Of a DNA stretch of 64,000 bases, positions 18,656 through 28,211 are shown piece by piece. The stretch lies in contig NZ_LMUT01000025.1 in the NCBI RefSeq assembly GCF_009765785.1, positions 549,109 to 613,108 on the forward strand. The letters are read 5' to 3'. Each line of letters begins with the position of its first letter. Position 1 is the stretch's first letter. The stretch is from Granulicella sp. L46. GTDB taxonomy: Bacteria; Acidobacteriota; Terriglobia; Terriglobales; Acidobacteriaceae. The notes beneath the pieces are model-generated. The model was given only the letters and a program-made list of their open reading frames with translations. It ran no database searches and was not told where the DNA came from. A program made the position numbers and the translations under genes.

Positions 18656-20158
18656 ATGTCTAAGCGAGTCGCATCCGGAATTGTGCCAGTGATCCGCATC
18701 GATCGAAATGCAGCGGTGCCGTTGCATCGACAGATATACGACGCTGTGCGAATGGCGATTTCGGAAGGCCGCCTGCGACCGGGACAGCATATCCCGTCCA
18801 GCCGGCTGCTCGCTAAGGAACTCGAGGTGTCGCGGCTACCGGTTCTCAACGCGTATGCGCAACTGCTGGCTGAGGGCTACCTGACAGCACAGATAGGCTC
18901 TGGGACCGCGGTGTCGGGCCAGCTACCAGACCGTTTTACGTCGACTGCTCCGGTGCAGAAAAATGGAGGCGCTTCCGCCCGCGAAGGTTCTCGAAAAGTG
19001 GCGCAGCGAACCGCGACTCTTCCGTCGTATCGGATGATGCCCTGGACGCGAAACTGGGGTGCGTTTGGTGTCGGGCAGGTGGCCGCAGACAGCTTTCCTT
19101 TACAAACATGGTCCAACATCGTTGCGCGTCGCTCAAAGAACATGAGCGTCCGATCGTTTGGGTACGGAGACCAAATGGGGTATCTTCCGCTTCGCCAAAG
19201 CATAGCGGCGTACCTGCGAACGGCCCGATCCGTGTCATGTGACGCCGATCAGATTTTGATCGCTTCTGGATCGCAACAAGCCCTGGAAATCTCTGCCCAG
19301 GTGCTCGTGGATCCGGGAGACCCCGTCTGGATCGAGGAACCGGGGTATCGCTTCTCGCGTGAGGTCTTCGCGTTAGCTGGAAGCCGTCTTGTCGCCGTCC
19401 CAGTCGACGATCAAGGCCTCAACGTCAGCGCAGGTATCAAAATGTGCCGGCGTGCGCGCGTCGCGATCGTAACTCCATCGCACCAATTCCCGTTGGGCGT
19501 GACGATGAGCGCCTCGCGCAGACTGCAGCTTCTGCAATGGGCCCAGCAGAACGGATCCTGGATTATCGAAGACGATTATGACAGCGAGTATCGGTACGAA
19601 AGCTCGCCAATCTCCTCGCTCCAGGGTCTCGACAACAATGAGCGCGTTATCTATATCGGAACGTTTAGCAAGGTGTTATTTCCTTCTTTGCGCATCGGCT
19701 ATATTGTCGTCCCTCGTGATCTGCTGGGCCATTTCGTAGCAACTCGACGTGCTACAGATCTCGGGTCGCCGACATTAACACAGGAAGTTCTTGCAGAGTT
19801 CATCGGCGAGGGCCATTTTGAGCGACATATCCGGCGCATGCGGCTGCTCTACAAAGAACGCAGAAGCATGCTCGTTGAATCCCTCCGAACGAGTCTCGAT
19901 GCCGCATGTGAAGTAATTGGCGCGGAAGCTGGCCTGCATCTGACGCTTACCCTGCCGGGGCTGGAATCTGATTATGACATCGCTCTCCGCGCCGCTTCGC
20001 AGAACCTGTGGGTGTGGCCACTCTCCACCGCGTATTCCGGTGGGGCAGCGCGTAACGGATTGATCCTGGGCTTTGGCAGCACACAGACCGCAGATATTCC
20101 TGCCGCGGTTCGCAAGCTTCGTGGAATTCTCTTAAACGCGGGCTCATCAGGCGCCTGA
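18656..20158 (+). CDS. MocR/PdxR-type transcriptional regulator (GntR HTH plus aminotransferase domain)
   Basis: 500-residue PLP-dependent regulator. The N-terminal GntR winged helix (about residues 12-80; LHRQIYDAVRMAISEGRLRPG and IPSSRLLAKELEVSR) is joined to a fold-type-I aminotransferase domain (about 120-495). The PLP-binding Lys is K339 in IGTFSKVLFPSLRIGY; the Asp of EDDYDSEY is also present. Members control vitamin B6, GABA or taurine genes, but no such target is adjacent. The following 430 bp separate it from the receptor gene, so the target is unknown. Confidence 0.92.
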   Translation: MSKRVASGIVPVIRIDRNAAVPLHRQIYDAVRMAISEGRLRPGQHIPSSRLLAKELEVSRLPVLNAYAQLLAEGYLTAQIGSGTAVSGQLPDRFTSTAPVQKNGGASAREGSRKVAQRTATLPSYRMMPWTRNWGAFGVGQVAADSFPLQTWSNIVARRSKNMSVRSFGYGDQMGYLPLRQSIAAYLRTARSVSCDADQILIASGSQQALEISAQVLVDPGDPVWIEEPGYRFSREVFALAGSRLVAVPVDDQGLNVSAGIKMCRRARVAIVTPSHQFPLGVTMSASRRLQLLQWAQQNGSWIIEDDYDSEYRYESSPISSLQGLDNNERVIYIGTFSKVLFPSLRIGYIVVPRDLLGHFVATRRATDLGSPTLTQEVLAEFIGEGHFERHIRRMRLLYKERRSMLVESLRTSLDAACEVIGAEAGLHLTLTLPGLESDYDIALRAASQNLWVWPLSTAYSGGAARNGLILGFGSTQTADIPAAVRKLRGILLNAGSSGA

Positions 20159-20523
20159 GGAACGATGCCAACTGCTTCGAGTGAATCGCGGCTACGACCG
20201 AATTCGTAACCGGGCAGTGACCCCTTAGTTTCCAGACCTATCGCAGTTCAACTGATCTGGTCCTGACATCTACCCCACTGGGCTGGGTCGGGCAGTCGCA
20301 TTCATTGCGTCCTGTGTACATACAAGTGGTCGGCAAATCCTGGTGAGAATGGCTATTGCCACCGACGACCTGTCCTGTGAAGCTAGCACTGTTTGTCCTG
20401 TATACGTGTGTGGCCCTCGCACCAAACTCTTTTGGACCCGACAGGACACTCAGTTCCACTTCAGCAGCATTGCAAGCCAATGTTGCTTCTGACGGTATGA
20501 TTGCCGTTTTTCAGTCAGCTACA
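20159..20523. other. Noncoding region upstream of the second receptor gene
   Basis: No convincing gene. The stretch carries repeated CCTGT/ACAGGA elements (near 20370, 20393 and 20446) and leads into the operator at 20524-20539, so it most likely holds the promoter and leader of the receptor gene. Confidence 0.5.
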
Positions 20524-20539
20524 AGACAAACGTTTGTCT
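20524..20539. promoter_or_regulatory. LacI-family operator, perfect palindrome
   Basis: AGACAAACGTTTGTCT is a perfect 16-bp palindrome with the central AAACGTTT core typical of LacI/PurR-family operators. It lies 51 bases before the start codon at 20591 of a TonB-dependent receptor whose convergent neighbour is a LacI-family regulator (24130-25269). Its position between a probable promoter and the start codon would suit repression. Confidence 0.75.
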
Positions 20540-20590
20540 AAATACGATTCATTGCTAAACCATGCACCACTTATGAAGCTCGGAGGCAAT

Positions 20591-23500
20591 ATGAAGTTAA
20601 GTTTTTCAACATTAAGGATGGTGGCCATCGCCATGGCTGGTGTTTTGGGATTAGGCAGCGCCTATGCACAAAGTACAAACTCCGGAGATATTCGCGGCAT
20701 CGTCACTGATCCCTCAGGAGCCTTAATTCCCGGAGCTACTGTCAGCGTATTGAATCTCGACACCGGCGTAGCGAAGGATTTCCCCACCAACAACGACGGC
20801 TTGTACGATACAAACTCGGTCGTCGCCGGAAGCTACAAGCTCACCTTCAAGAAGAATGGGTTTGAAACCTACGTACGTGGACCCATCACCGTCCTGGTTG
20901 GTATCACCGACGTCAACGCCCAACTGAAAATCGGTTCGTCATCCGTTGAGGTAACCGTCAATACCGACGTGCCTCTTCTCAACACCGAAAACGGTGAACG
21001 CTCCGCAACCCTCGAAGCTCACGACATGCAGCAGATGCCCAACGTAGGCGGATCCAATGGCCCCGATTGGCAAAACTTCATGATCCTGCTCCCCGGCGCC
21101 TCTGGTACGTACAACGGCAGCATGAATCAGATGAACGCCTTCAATCCCGGTCAGGAAGTGTCCACCAACGGCAACCTGCCCTTCACCAACGTGCTCGCGG
21201 ATGGTGCCTCCACCACGCTTCCAAGCAGCCAGAACGCCAATCCCGCCGCATTCGAAGACGTCCAGGAACTGCAGGTCAGTCTTTCTTCCTTCTCCGCGCA
21301 GTATGGCGTAGGCGGGCTCATCATTAACCAGATTACCAAGAGCGGTACCGACAAGTTTCACGGTGTTCTGTATGAGTACTTCCAGAACACATCGCTGAAC
21401 GCGGCCAACTACGGTTTTGGCAACCAGGAGAAAGTGCCCGCCCTTAACTATGATGACTTCGGCGGAACGTTCAGTGGCCCAATCCCGTTCTTTGGGCTGA
21501 GGCACAAGGCGTTCTTCTTCTTTGGTTACGACCAGATTCACAATAACGCCGTCAGTGCTGGCTACCAGACCGTGCCAACTGCTCCAATCATGGCCGGCGA
21601 TTTCAGCGGTAACATCGAAGCCAACCCAACAGCTCCGTACCTTATTTACGATCCCACGACGCAAGTCATCGCGACGGATTCGGAAGGCCATCCATACCCG
21701 ATTCGTCAGAGCTTCCTCAGTGAGTACGGAACCAACGCCATTCCCGCGGGCATGATCGATTCGGTCTCGAATAACTTCCAGCAGTATTATCCAACACCTG
21801 AAAACCACATCCCCTACGGTAACTTCGTATCGAACGCAACCGTCAATAGCGCCGGCGTTCTCACCAACAACTTCTACTCGCAATATCCAGTGCCCCGGCC
21901 GTGGAAGAGGTATTTCGGACGGTTGGATTATGCGATCACTCAAAATAACCGCCTGACGTTATCTGATACGCAGGGCGACGAACTTGAAAATGGCGCGAAC
22001 GCAATAACGGAATGCCCGGTCGGCTGCCAGATCGGCGACGTAGATAACAACAATGCACAGGTCACCGACGTTTGGAATATCAGTTCAAGAACCGTCAACG
22101 AAGCCAGATTCGGTTACACCGATCAGCTGAACTTCTTTGCGGACGCTGGTACGGGCTTGGGTTATCCCGCCAAGATCGGTTGGCAGTTTGCGAAAGCCGA
22201 CGTCCTTCCGTCAGTCCAGTTCCAGCGCAACAATCCCTACACAAACATTGGGCCAGCTACTAATGCTGAATACAAGGAATTCGTCTTCGATCCTTCCGAC
22301 GTGGTCACGATGATTCGCGGCAAACACGTGATCCACTTCGGTGGGGAGTTTGCCTTCTATCGCGACGACACAACCACATGGGGCAACATCAACGCGGGAA
22401 CCTTGCAGTTCTCCGGTGTCTATACCGAGAATTGGACCGTCAACTCTGAGACGGGCGTCGCCTCGGCGAACAGCAAGTCGGGCGAAGAGTATGCTGACTT
22501 CCTCCTCGGCTACGCTCAGAACTGGAACGCCAGCGTCTCTCCTGAATATGGCGTGCGCTTGAAGAAGCCCCAGGTGTTCGTTCAGGATGATTGGAAGATC
22601 AAACAGAACCTGACCATCAACCTCGGTCTCCGTTACGAAATCAGCCACGGGTATAACGAGGTCACCGGCAACATGGATAGCTTCGATCCAACCGTAACGA
22701 ACCCGGCAACGGGCACTCTCGGTGCGTATTGGTTTGGAGAAACCCACGCCAATGGCCGGACCTCTATGCAGGCAAACGTATTTAGTACTTTCCTTCCGAG
22801 AGCTGGCTTCTCCTGGCTTGTGCATCCAAATACCACGCTGCGTGGCGGTTTCGGACTCTACTCCTACAACTGGAGCACGGACAACTACGGCAGCGCTACC
22901 AATGCGGGCTTAGGTCAATCCGTGTCCTCCTCTGGAAGCGTCAACGACTCATCGAACGGAATCTATCCAACGACCAAATTCGATGGGCCCGGAACGCTCT
23001 TCCCCTTGGGCGGAGGCGAAATGACCTCCCTGCCTTATACAGGCGCTTCCCAGGACCCAACCAGGTTCAATGGGCAGAACGCGGGCTACGTCGCCTACCA
23101 CACGCCGATCCCGAAGATCTATCAGTGGAATTTCGGCATGGATTGGCAGTTGAGCACGAACACGGTGGCGACGTTGAGCTATGTCGGCAGCCACGGGCTT
23201 AACCTGACCTTCCCCACCAATCTCAATGCAGCACCTCTGGACAGCCTGTCGTCCAGCGATCTCTCGGGCTGCGGCACGGGGTCAACAGTCAACTGCGTCG
23301 CAGCGTATCCGATATATAAGCAGATCACCGGCAACCTCTACCAGGCGCTCTCAAACTACAACGCACTGCAGGTCACCATCACCAAGCGCCTGCAGCACGG
23401 ATTCAGCTTCAGCGCCAACTACGTCTGGTCTCACATGTTGGATGATCAGGATTCGTCGGGATGGGGAACGCATGCTGGCCCTCAGCCTTATCAATATGCA

Positions 23501-24133
23501 AGCTTCTTAACGGCCAATTATTCAGGTAAGAATTACGGAAACTCGAACTTCGACGTTCGCAATGCGTTCAAAGGGTTTGTGGTCTATCAACTTCCTTTCG
23601 GCAAGGGCAGGGCATTCCTGAATAAGAACTGGTTCGAAGATGTAACCGTCGGTGGTTGGCAAGTCTCCGGCACCGTCATCGTGTCGTCGGGAAATCCATT
23701 CCAGGTGCTCGCAACGGACTGTACCTATCAGCAGTCCTGTCCCGGCACACAATTCCCCAGCTTCTCTGGACTTAGCTCGCGTCCCGCGCACAGAGGCATC
23801 GCAGAGTGGTACAACCCAGCCGCATTCATCAACCCTGGAAACGGAAACTTCGGCAATGTGGGTAGAAACCCGTTGGTCGGCCCCGGGTTCAACACCGTGA
23901 ATCTCTCGGCCCTCAAGGAGTTCCACTTGCCCTGGGAGCGGATGGCCTTCTCGATTCGCTGTGATGCGCAAAACGCATTCAACCATCCCAGCTTCAGCCC
24001 TCCTCAGGGTCAGCTTGCGGGAGACAGCGGTCCGGGTACCGAGTACACCACTACCAGCAACGGCGGAAACCAGATCACCGGGATCCAGATTGGTGGAAGG
24101 ACTTTACAACTAGGAGCTCGCCTCTCCTTCTAG
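20591..24133 (+). CDS. Oar-like TonB-dependent receptor, probably LacI-controlled
   Basis: 1180-residue outer-membrane receptor. ATG 20591 has GGAGG upstream and begins a signal peptide (VAIAMAGVLGLGSAYAQ). The CarboxypepD_reg domain (GDIRGIVTDPSGALIPGATVSV) is followed by a plug domain (NGNLPFTNVLADGASTTLPSS) and a beta-barrel ending in LGARLSF with a terminal Phe. It is preceded by a LacI-type operator and ends overlapping the convergent LacI gene by 4 bases. In Acidobacteriota such receptor/LacI pairs are usually taken to import plant-derived oligosaccharides; that is inference here, since no glycoside hydrolase is adjacent. Confidence 0.93.
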   Translation: MKLSFSTLRMVAIAMAGVLGLGSAYAQSTNSGDIRGIVTDPSGALIPGATVSVLNLDTGVAKDFPTNNDGLYDTNSVVAGSYKLTFKKNGFETYVRGPITVLVGITDVNAQLKIGSSSVEVTVNTDVPLLNTENGERSATLEAHDMQQMPNVGGSNGPDWQNFMILLPGASGTYNGSMNQMNAFNPGQEVSTNGNLPFTNVLADGASTTLPSSQNANPAAFEDVQELQVSLSSFSAQYGVGGLIINQITKSGTDKFHGVLYEYFQNTSLNAANYGFGNQEKVPALNYDDFGGTFSGPIPFFGLRHKAFFFFGYDQIHNNAVSAGYQTVPTAPIMAGDFSGNIEANPTAPYLIYDPTTQVIATDSEGHPYPIRQSFLSEYGTNAIPAGMIDSVSNNFQQYYPTPENHIPYGNFVSNATVNSAGVLTNNFYSQYPVPRPWKRYFGRLDYAITQNNRLTLSDTQGDELENGANAITECPVGCQIGDVDNNNAQVTDVWNISSRTVNEARFGYTDQLNFFADAGTGLGYPAKIGWQFAKADVLPSVQFQRNNPYTNIGPATNAEYKEFVFDPSDVVTMIRGKHVIHFGGEFAFYRDDTTTWGNINAGTLQFSGVYTENWTVNSETGVASANSKSGEEYADFLLGYAQNWNASVSPEYGVRLKKPQVFVQDDWKIKQNLTINLGLRYEISHGYNEVTGNMDSFDPTVTNPATGTLGAYWFGETHANGRTSMQANVFSTFLPRAGFSWLVHPNTTLRGGFGLYSYNWSTDNYGSATNAGLGQSVSSSGSVNDSSNGIYPTTKFDGPGTLFPLGGGEMTSLPYTGASQDPTRFNGQNAGYVAYHTPIPKIYQWNFGMDWQLSTNTVATLSYVGSHGLNLTFPTNLNAAPLDSLSSSDLSGCGTGSTVNCVAAYPIYKQITGNLYQALSNYNALQVTITKRLQHGFSFSANYVWSHMLDDQDSSGWGTHAGPQPYQYASFLTANYSGKNYGNSNFDVRNAFKGFVVYQLPFGKGRAFLNKNWFEDVTVGGWQVSGTVIVSSGNPFQVLATDCTYQQSCPGTQFPSFSGLSSRPAHRGIAEWYNPAAFINPGNGNFGNVGRNPLVGPGFNTVNLSALKEFHLPWERMAFSIRCDAQNAFNHPSFSPPQGQLAGDSGPGTEYTTTSNGGNQITGIQIGGRTLQLGARLSF

Positions 24134-25269
24134 CAAAGATTGAATGTAGTACCTCCTTGGAGACGGCGACGACCTTCGCCGTCTCCTTTTTTTCTCAAAA
24201 AAGCTTGGCGCCCTATGGCGGCCCGCGGCGCGGTTCCACTGGATTCCCTCACGACTAACTGCGGTTCCACCTGAATCGTCGACGGCAAATCTTCATCTGC
24301 CATCCTTCGCAACAGCGCCGCTGCCGCTGTGCTTCCCATCAACTTCAGCGGTTGTCGAATCGTCGTTAGACTCGGCAAGCGATACGAAGCAGACTGAATA
24401 TCGTCAAATCCCACAATCGAAATATCATGCGGAATCTGGTACCCATGGTCATGCAGCGCGCGGATGCTGCCCATCGCTGCGATGTCGTTGAAGCAAAGAA
24501 TTGCAGTGAACTTTTGCTTGCTCTCCAGCAAGTCATGGATCCCCGGATAGCTGATCTCCGGAGACGTCGAATCCTTCGCCAGTTGAATCGTCAGATGTTT
24601 ATCGACTGCCAGTCCCAACTCTCGCGCCACCTTCATCGTCGCAGACCAGCGCGGCTCTGTATCGGTACTCACCGTCTGTCCTTTCATGTAGACAATCTTG
24701 CGGTGCCCCAGATCGTACAAGTGCCGTAGCGCCAGCCGGGCCGCGTGCTCATGATCCAGCACAACGTTGGTCACATCCGGCAACGTCGAATGGCCCGCGA
24801 TCAGCACTGCGGGGAGGGGCAGAGGATTGGTGAGCTTCGTATCAATCGCTAGAATTCCATCAACTCCGCGCGCCTGCAGCAACGCAGGGTATTCCTCGAT
24901 CAGGCTCTCCAGATGCCGATGATGAACGGTGAAATAAAAATACCCCTCTTCCATTAATAAGTCGCCGATCCCCGACAGCACCTGCGAGTGATATCCCTCA
25001 CCCAGCACAGGTAACAGGATGCCAATACTGCGCATAGGCTTGCCTAGCAACGATCGCGCAATCATATTCGGCTTGTAATTGAACTCGATCGCCGCTGCTC
25101 GAATCCGCTCGCGTGTCGCCTGAGGAATCGAGCGTCCCGGCGTGTCGTTTAGCACATACGATATGGTCGACGGACTCAGATGCAGGTGCGCCGCGAGATC
25201 CTTGAGGATCACTCGGCGAGGGTGAGCGTTCACGTTCGGGATCGGGTCGTTCGCTTGAGGTTCTCGCAT
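24130..25269 (-). CDS. LacI-family transcriptional regulator
   Basis: 379-residue repressor-type regulator. The N-terminal LacI helix-turn-helix and hinge (VILKDLAAHLHLSPSTISYVLNDTPGR, then YKPNMIARSLL) occupy about residues 20-75, and a periplasmic-binding-protein-like effector domain covers about 80-345 (IVGFDDIQSASYRLPSLTTIRQP). The last 30 residues are basic and low complexity because the frame runs through the receptor terminator. It most likely binds the palindrome at 20524-20539 and controls the convergent receptor gene. The effector is probably a sugar or sugar phosphate, but the sequence does not identify it. Confidence 0.92.
   Translation of the reverse strand: MREPQANDPIPNVNAHPRRVILKDLAAHLHLSPSTISYVLNDTPGRSIPQATRERIRAAAIEFNYKPNMIARSLLGKPMRSIGILLPVLGEGYHSQVLSGIGDLLMEEGYFYFTVHHRHLESLIEEYPALLQARGVDGILAIDTKLTNPLPLPAVLIAGHSTLPDVTNVVLDHEHAARLALRHLYDLGHRKIVYMKGQTVSTDTEPRWSATMKVARELGLAVDKHLTIQLAKDSTSPEISYPGIHDLLESKQKFTAILCFNDIAAMGSIRALHDHGYQIPHDISIVGFDDIQSASYRLPSLTTIRQPLKLMGSTAAAALLRRMADEDLPSTIQVEPQLVVRESSGTAPRAAIGRQAFLRKKGDGEGRRRLQGGTTFNLC
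24159..24193 (+). terminator. Terminator of the receptor gene, inside the convergent LacI gene end
   Basis: GGAGACGGCGA / TCGCCGTCTCC, an 11-bp perfect stem with a CGACCT loop, followed by TTTTTTT. It starts 26 bases after the receptor stop and lies inside the last codons of the convergent regulator gene. Confidence 0.88.
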
Positions 25270-25692
25270 AGAGGCGCCACCACGGCGATTTCCGTTAGCT
25301 ATCGGCCTATGTTCTCGCTAGCCGCAACATCAGGTCTGGCGGCGACACCACCCACATTCCCCGGCCTAACTGGACAGCGGTTTCGCATTTTATTTCCCGT
25401 GTCCCCTTTAGATTTTCAGAAGGAGAACCCCCAGGCAATATCCACTCATTCCGTCCTTATGCTGACCACCGGTACAGGCCAGTTAGGCGCAAGTGCAAGA
25501 CGAGGCCCTAAGAATGAAAAGCCCACAGCAATGCGGCTTGAATCGGGAACGAAAAGCGCGTTTGCATTTGCTTCATCTCGCTCCAGCCGTATCCGTCGGA
25601 TTGGATAACGATGCAAAGCACAGGAGGGAAAATATGGTTCGGTTGCGAAATAGCGTTCGAAGGTCCGCTTGCCACGAAATGGCCGGCCATTC
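25270..25692. other. Noncoding region between LacI and LysR genes
   Basis: Contains the promoter side of the LacI gene. A 49-codon frame at 25634-25783 has a good AGGAGGG ribosome-binding site, but it runs antisense into the LysR gene end and encodes nothing recognisable. Nothing else seen. Confidence 0.5.
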
Positions 25693-26616
25693 CTACGTCG
25701 AAAAAATAGTGGCCTGGACCGTCGTAGATAGGAACTCAAGAAACACGCGTGTCTTCGGTGCGAGGTATTGGCGCGAAGGATAGTAGGCATACAGGGGGAA
25801 ACGTTCCTCCTCCCAATCCGGAAAGAGGGCCACCAGTCGTCCACTCGAGAGATGGACGTCGACGCCGAGCTCGAGAACTTGAGCGATCCCATATCCTGCC
25901 AGGCACACAGCGTGCATTGTTGCGACGTCACTCAGCATGAGCTGGTTTTGCGTCTCAACCTTGATTTCCCTTCGACCTTTACGGAATACCCACTCGAAGG
26001 GACGGCCCGTCTCCGGGTCTCGAAAATCAATCATCCGATGTCGATCTGCGACCAGCTGCTGTGGGTCGGTAGGGTGGCCCTGTTTCTTTAGATAGGCTGG
26101 CGAGGCTACAGTAAGAACTCTCGTCTCCAGCAATCTTCGGGCGACAAGAGTGGATGGGCGCGGCTCGCCGAAGCGAATTCCCAGATCGTATCCATCCGAG
26201 ATCAGATCTCCGAGGCCCTCCCGCGTGATCAGGTCCACCTTAAGTTCCGGATATGCTTTAAGAAACCGGCTGAGCTGCGGCCCGAAAATGAGCTGTGAGA
26301 AGTAAGGGTCCATGTTGACGCGGAGTCTCCCCCGGACGGTCACTTTACCTTCAGCCAGAGCGGAGGTGGCGTCTTCGAGCGCCGCCACAATTGGGCCAAT
26401 AGTCTCGTAAAACCGCCTGCCTTCGTCCGTAAGGGAGACGGAGCGTGTCGTCCGCTCCAAGAGTCGGATTCCAACCTGCGCCTCCAGCCGAGCTACTGCA
26501 CGGCTGATGCCCGGTTGGGAGACATTCAAGGATCTCGCGGCGGCCGCGAAGCCACCCGTCCTCACCACGGCTGCAAGTGCGGTCACCCCATTCAGAAGAC
26601 GGTCATCAAAACTCAT
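25693..26616 (-). CDS. LysR-family transcriptional regulator
   Basis: 307-residue LysR-type regulator. The N-terminal winged helix (NGVTALAAVVRTGGFAAAARSLNVSQPGISRAVARLE, about residues 8-45) is followed by the substrate-binding domain (about 90-295; VRGRLRVNMDPYFSQLIFGPQLSRFLK). The sequence is of the CrgA/DmlR-like group. It is divergent from the gene set starting at 26721 with a 104-bp intergenic region containing a T-N11-A palindrome (26620-26640), the standard arrangement for control of that set. Confidence 0.93.
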   Translation of the reverse strand: MSFDDRLLNGVTALAAVVRTGGFAAAARSLNVSQPGISRAVARLEAQVGIRLLERTTRSVSLTDEGRRFYETIGPIVAALEDATSALAEGKVTVRGRLRVNMDPYFSQLIFGPQLSRFLKAYPELKVDLITREGLGDLISDGYDLGIRFGEPRPSTLVARRLLETRVLTVASPAYLKKQGHPTDPQQLVADRHRMIDFRDPETGRPFEWVFRKGRREIKVETQNQLMLSDVATMHAVCLAGYGIAQVLELGVDVHLSSGRLVALFPDWEEERFPLYAYYPSRQYLAPKTRVFLEFLSTTVQATIFST

Positions 26617-26619
26617 GCA

Positions 26620-26640
26620 CTTATGCTAATTGGTTATAAG
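26620..26640. promoter_or_regulatory. LysR-box candidate (CTTAT-N11-ATAAG)
   Basis: Perfect inverted repeat with an 11-base spacer, matching the T-N11-A consensus of LysR-type regulators, placed 4 bases upstream of the regulator start codon and about 80 bases upstream of the divergent gene at 26721. It would overlap the regulator's ribosome-binding region, consistent with autoregulation. Confidence 0.65.
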
Positions 26641-26720
26641 TGAAATGCCGAGAAGATTAGTTCCGAATCAATCCCTGTGCGTCAGATAGTAGGAAGCACG
26701 GAAAGGGATAGGTAAGGGAT

Positions 26721-27308
26721 ATGGTGATTCGTAGAATATGGGCGGTACTACTCGCTGCAGCAATATTCGGCGTGAACGGTCATGCGCAGGTGCCGGCGCT
26801 TCAAGGACTTACATTCAACGGCGACGGTGCGTTGCGTAACAACCAAATCCATTGGCCCAAGGGCTTCGAGCCTGAGCAGGCGGACCTCTTTGCGCACAAT
26901 GAGATCGACATCCAGGCTGGATGCGAGATCGTTTTTTCCAATCTTGTCGATGCAGAGACTTGGCCCTCCTGGTACTCGAACTCGAAGGACGTCAAGGTTC
27001 TGAACACTCCGGATCATCGGCTCCGGAAGAACGCTCGAATCTCGTGGGAGACCTTCGGATTCCATATCGATAGCCACGTGTGGGAGTTTGAGGCGAATAG
27101 CCGCCTCGGGTGGCTCGGAGAGGGTAAGGACGTCCATGCTTATCACACGTTTCTTCTTACCAAGACCCCTGACGGGTGCCATGTCGTCACAGAAGAAGTT
27201 GTGAAGGGCCCTGGCGCCATTCAGTTCCGTGAGCAACGACCGAACGCCATGCACGAGGGCCATCAGCTTTGGTTGACGACTTTGAAGGACCGGTCAGAGA
27301 AACACTGA
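26721..27308 (+). CDS. Exported SRPBCC (START/Bet v1-like) protein
   Basis: 195-residue protein with a signal peptide (RRIWAVLLAAAIFGVNGHAQ). The body resembles the SRPBCC/polyketide-cyclase-like ligand-binding fold (AETWPSWYSNSKDVKVL, WETFGFHIDSHVWEFEANSRLGW, GCHVVTEEVVKGPG). Such a signal peptide is unusual for this mostly cytosolic superfamily. Start ATG 26721 has AGGTAAGGG upstream. First gene of the set divergent from the LysR regulator; function unknown, possibly binding of a hydrophobic ligand. Confidence 0.75.
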   Translation: MVIRRIWAVLLAAAIFGVNGHAQVPALQGLTFNGDGALRNNQIHWPKGFEPEQADLFAHNEIDIQAGCEIVFSNLVDAETWPSWYSNSKDVKVLNTPDHRLRKNARISWETFGFHIDSHVWEFEANSRLGWLGEGKDVHAYHTFLLTKTPDGCHVVTEEVVKGPGAIQFREQRPNAMHEGHQLWLTTLKDRSEKH

Positions 27309-27349
27309 GACTCGCAATGAATCATTTCAAGATAGGAAGGAGCAAGACT

Positions 27350-28123
27350 ATGGCACGCATATTCATCACCGGATCTGCTGACGGACTCGGCAGAATGGCA
27401 GCGGAGGTGCTGATTGAGCAGGGTCACAGAGTCGTTCTGCACGCTCGAAGCCAAGCCCGCGCCGAAGAGACAAAGAGGAACGTTCCGCTGGCGGAGGCAG
27501 TGGTTATCGGCGACCTCAGCACAATTGCCCAGACTCGAAAGGTCGCAGAGCAGGTCAATGCGCTCGGAGCGTTCGACGCCGTCATCCACAATGCTGCCGT
27601 CGGTTACAAGGAGCCGAAGCGAATCGAGACGGAAGATGGCCTCTCGCATGTCTTCGCGGTCAACACCCTTGCTCCCTATATCCTGACAGCCCTGATCACG
27701 AAGCCGAAGCGACTGATCTATCTCAGCTCCATGCTTCACCAGAACGGCGATCCGACCCTTGAGGACCTGACATGGAGGGCTCGCGCATGGGACGGTGAAC
27801 AAGCCTACTCCGATACGAAGCTACATGATGTGCTCCTCGCCTTTGCTATAGCACGACGTTGGCCTGGAGTCCTCTCGAATGCACTGGAGCCAGGTTGGGT
27901 CCCAACGAAGATGGGTGGCACCGCGGCGACCGATGATCTGGACCAAGCACATCGCACCCAGGTTTGGCTTGCTGCAAGCAATCAACCTGAGGCACTCGTA
28001 ACTGGAGAGTACTTCTATCACCTAAGGAAGAAGGGCACCCTTCCAGCTGCCCGCGACGTTGCCAGGCAAGATCGGCTCCTCGCGATCTGCGAGCGCCTCA
28101 GCGGTATCGCTCTGCCCGAGTAG
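27350..28123 (+). CDS. Short-chain dehydrogenase/reductase
   Basis: 257-residue NAD(P)-dependent oxidoreductase with a Rossmann fold. The cofactor motif TGSADGLGR (TGxxxGxG, about residues 7-15), the NNAG-equivalent VIHNAAVG, and the active-site Ser/Tyr-x3-Lys region (IYLSSMLHQ, then AYSDTKLHDVL) are all visible. ATG 27350 has GGAAGGAG upstream and begins at the first beta strand; an in-frame start at 27269 would overlap the preceding gene. Substrate unknown. Confidence 0.9.
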   Translation: MARIFITGSADGLGRMAAEVLIEQGHRVVLHARSQARAEETKRNVPLAEAVVIGDLSTIAQTRKVAEQVNALGAFDAVIHNAAVGYKEPKRIETEDGLSHVFAVNTLAPYILTALITKPKRLIYLSSMLHQNGDPTLEDLTWRARAWDGEQAYSDTKLHDVLLAFAIARRWPGVLSNALEPGWVPTKMGGTAATDDLDQAHRTQVWLAASNQPEALVTGEYFYHLRKKGTLPAARDVARQDRLLAICERLSGIALPE

Positions 28124-28211
28124 CAGGTTTGATCCGAATCTTTTGGCGACAGGCGCCGCTGCGGTTGGCCGATGTCACCCATAACAACGATAAAAACTAG
28201 GAGCCATCAAT

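Noticed and set aside
25634..25783. 49-codon frame with a strong AGGAGGG site
   Set aside because: Overlaps the end of the LysR gene antisense and encodes nothing recognisable; chance Shine-Dalgarno.
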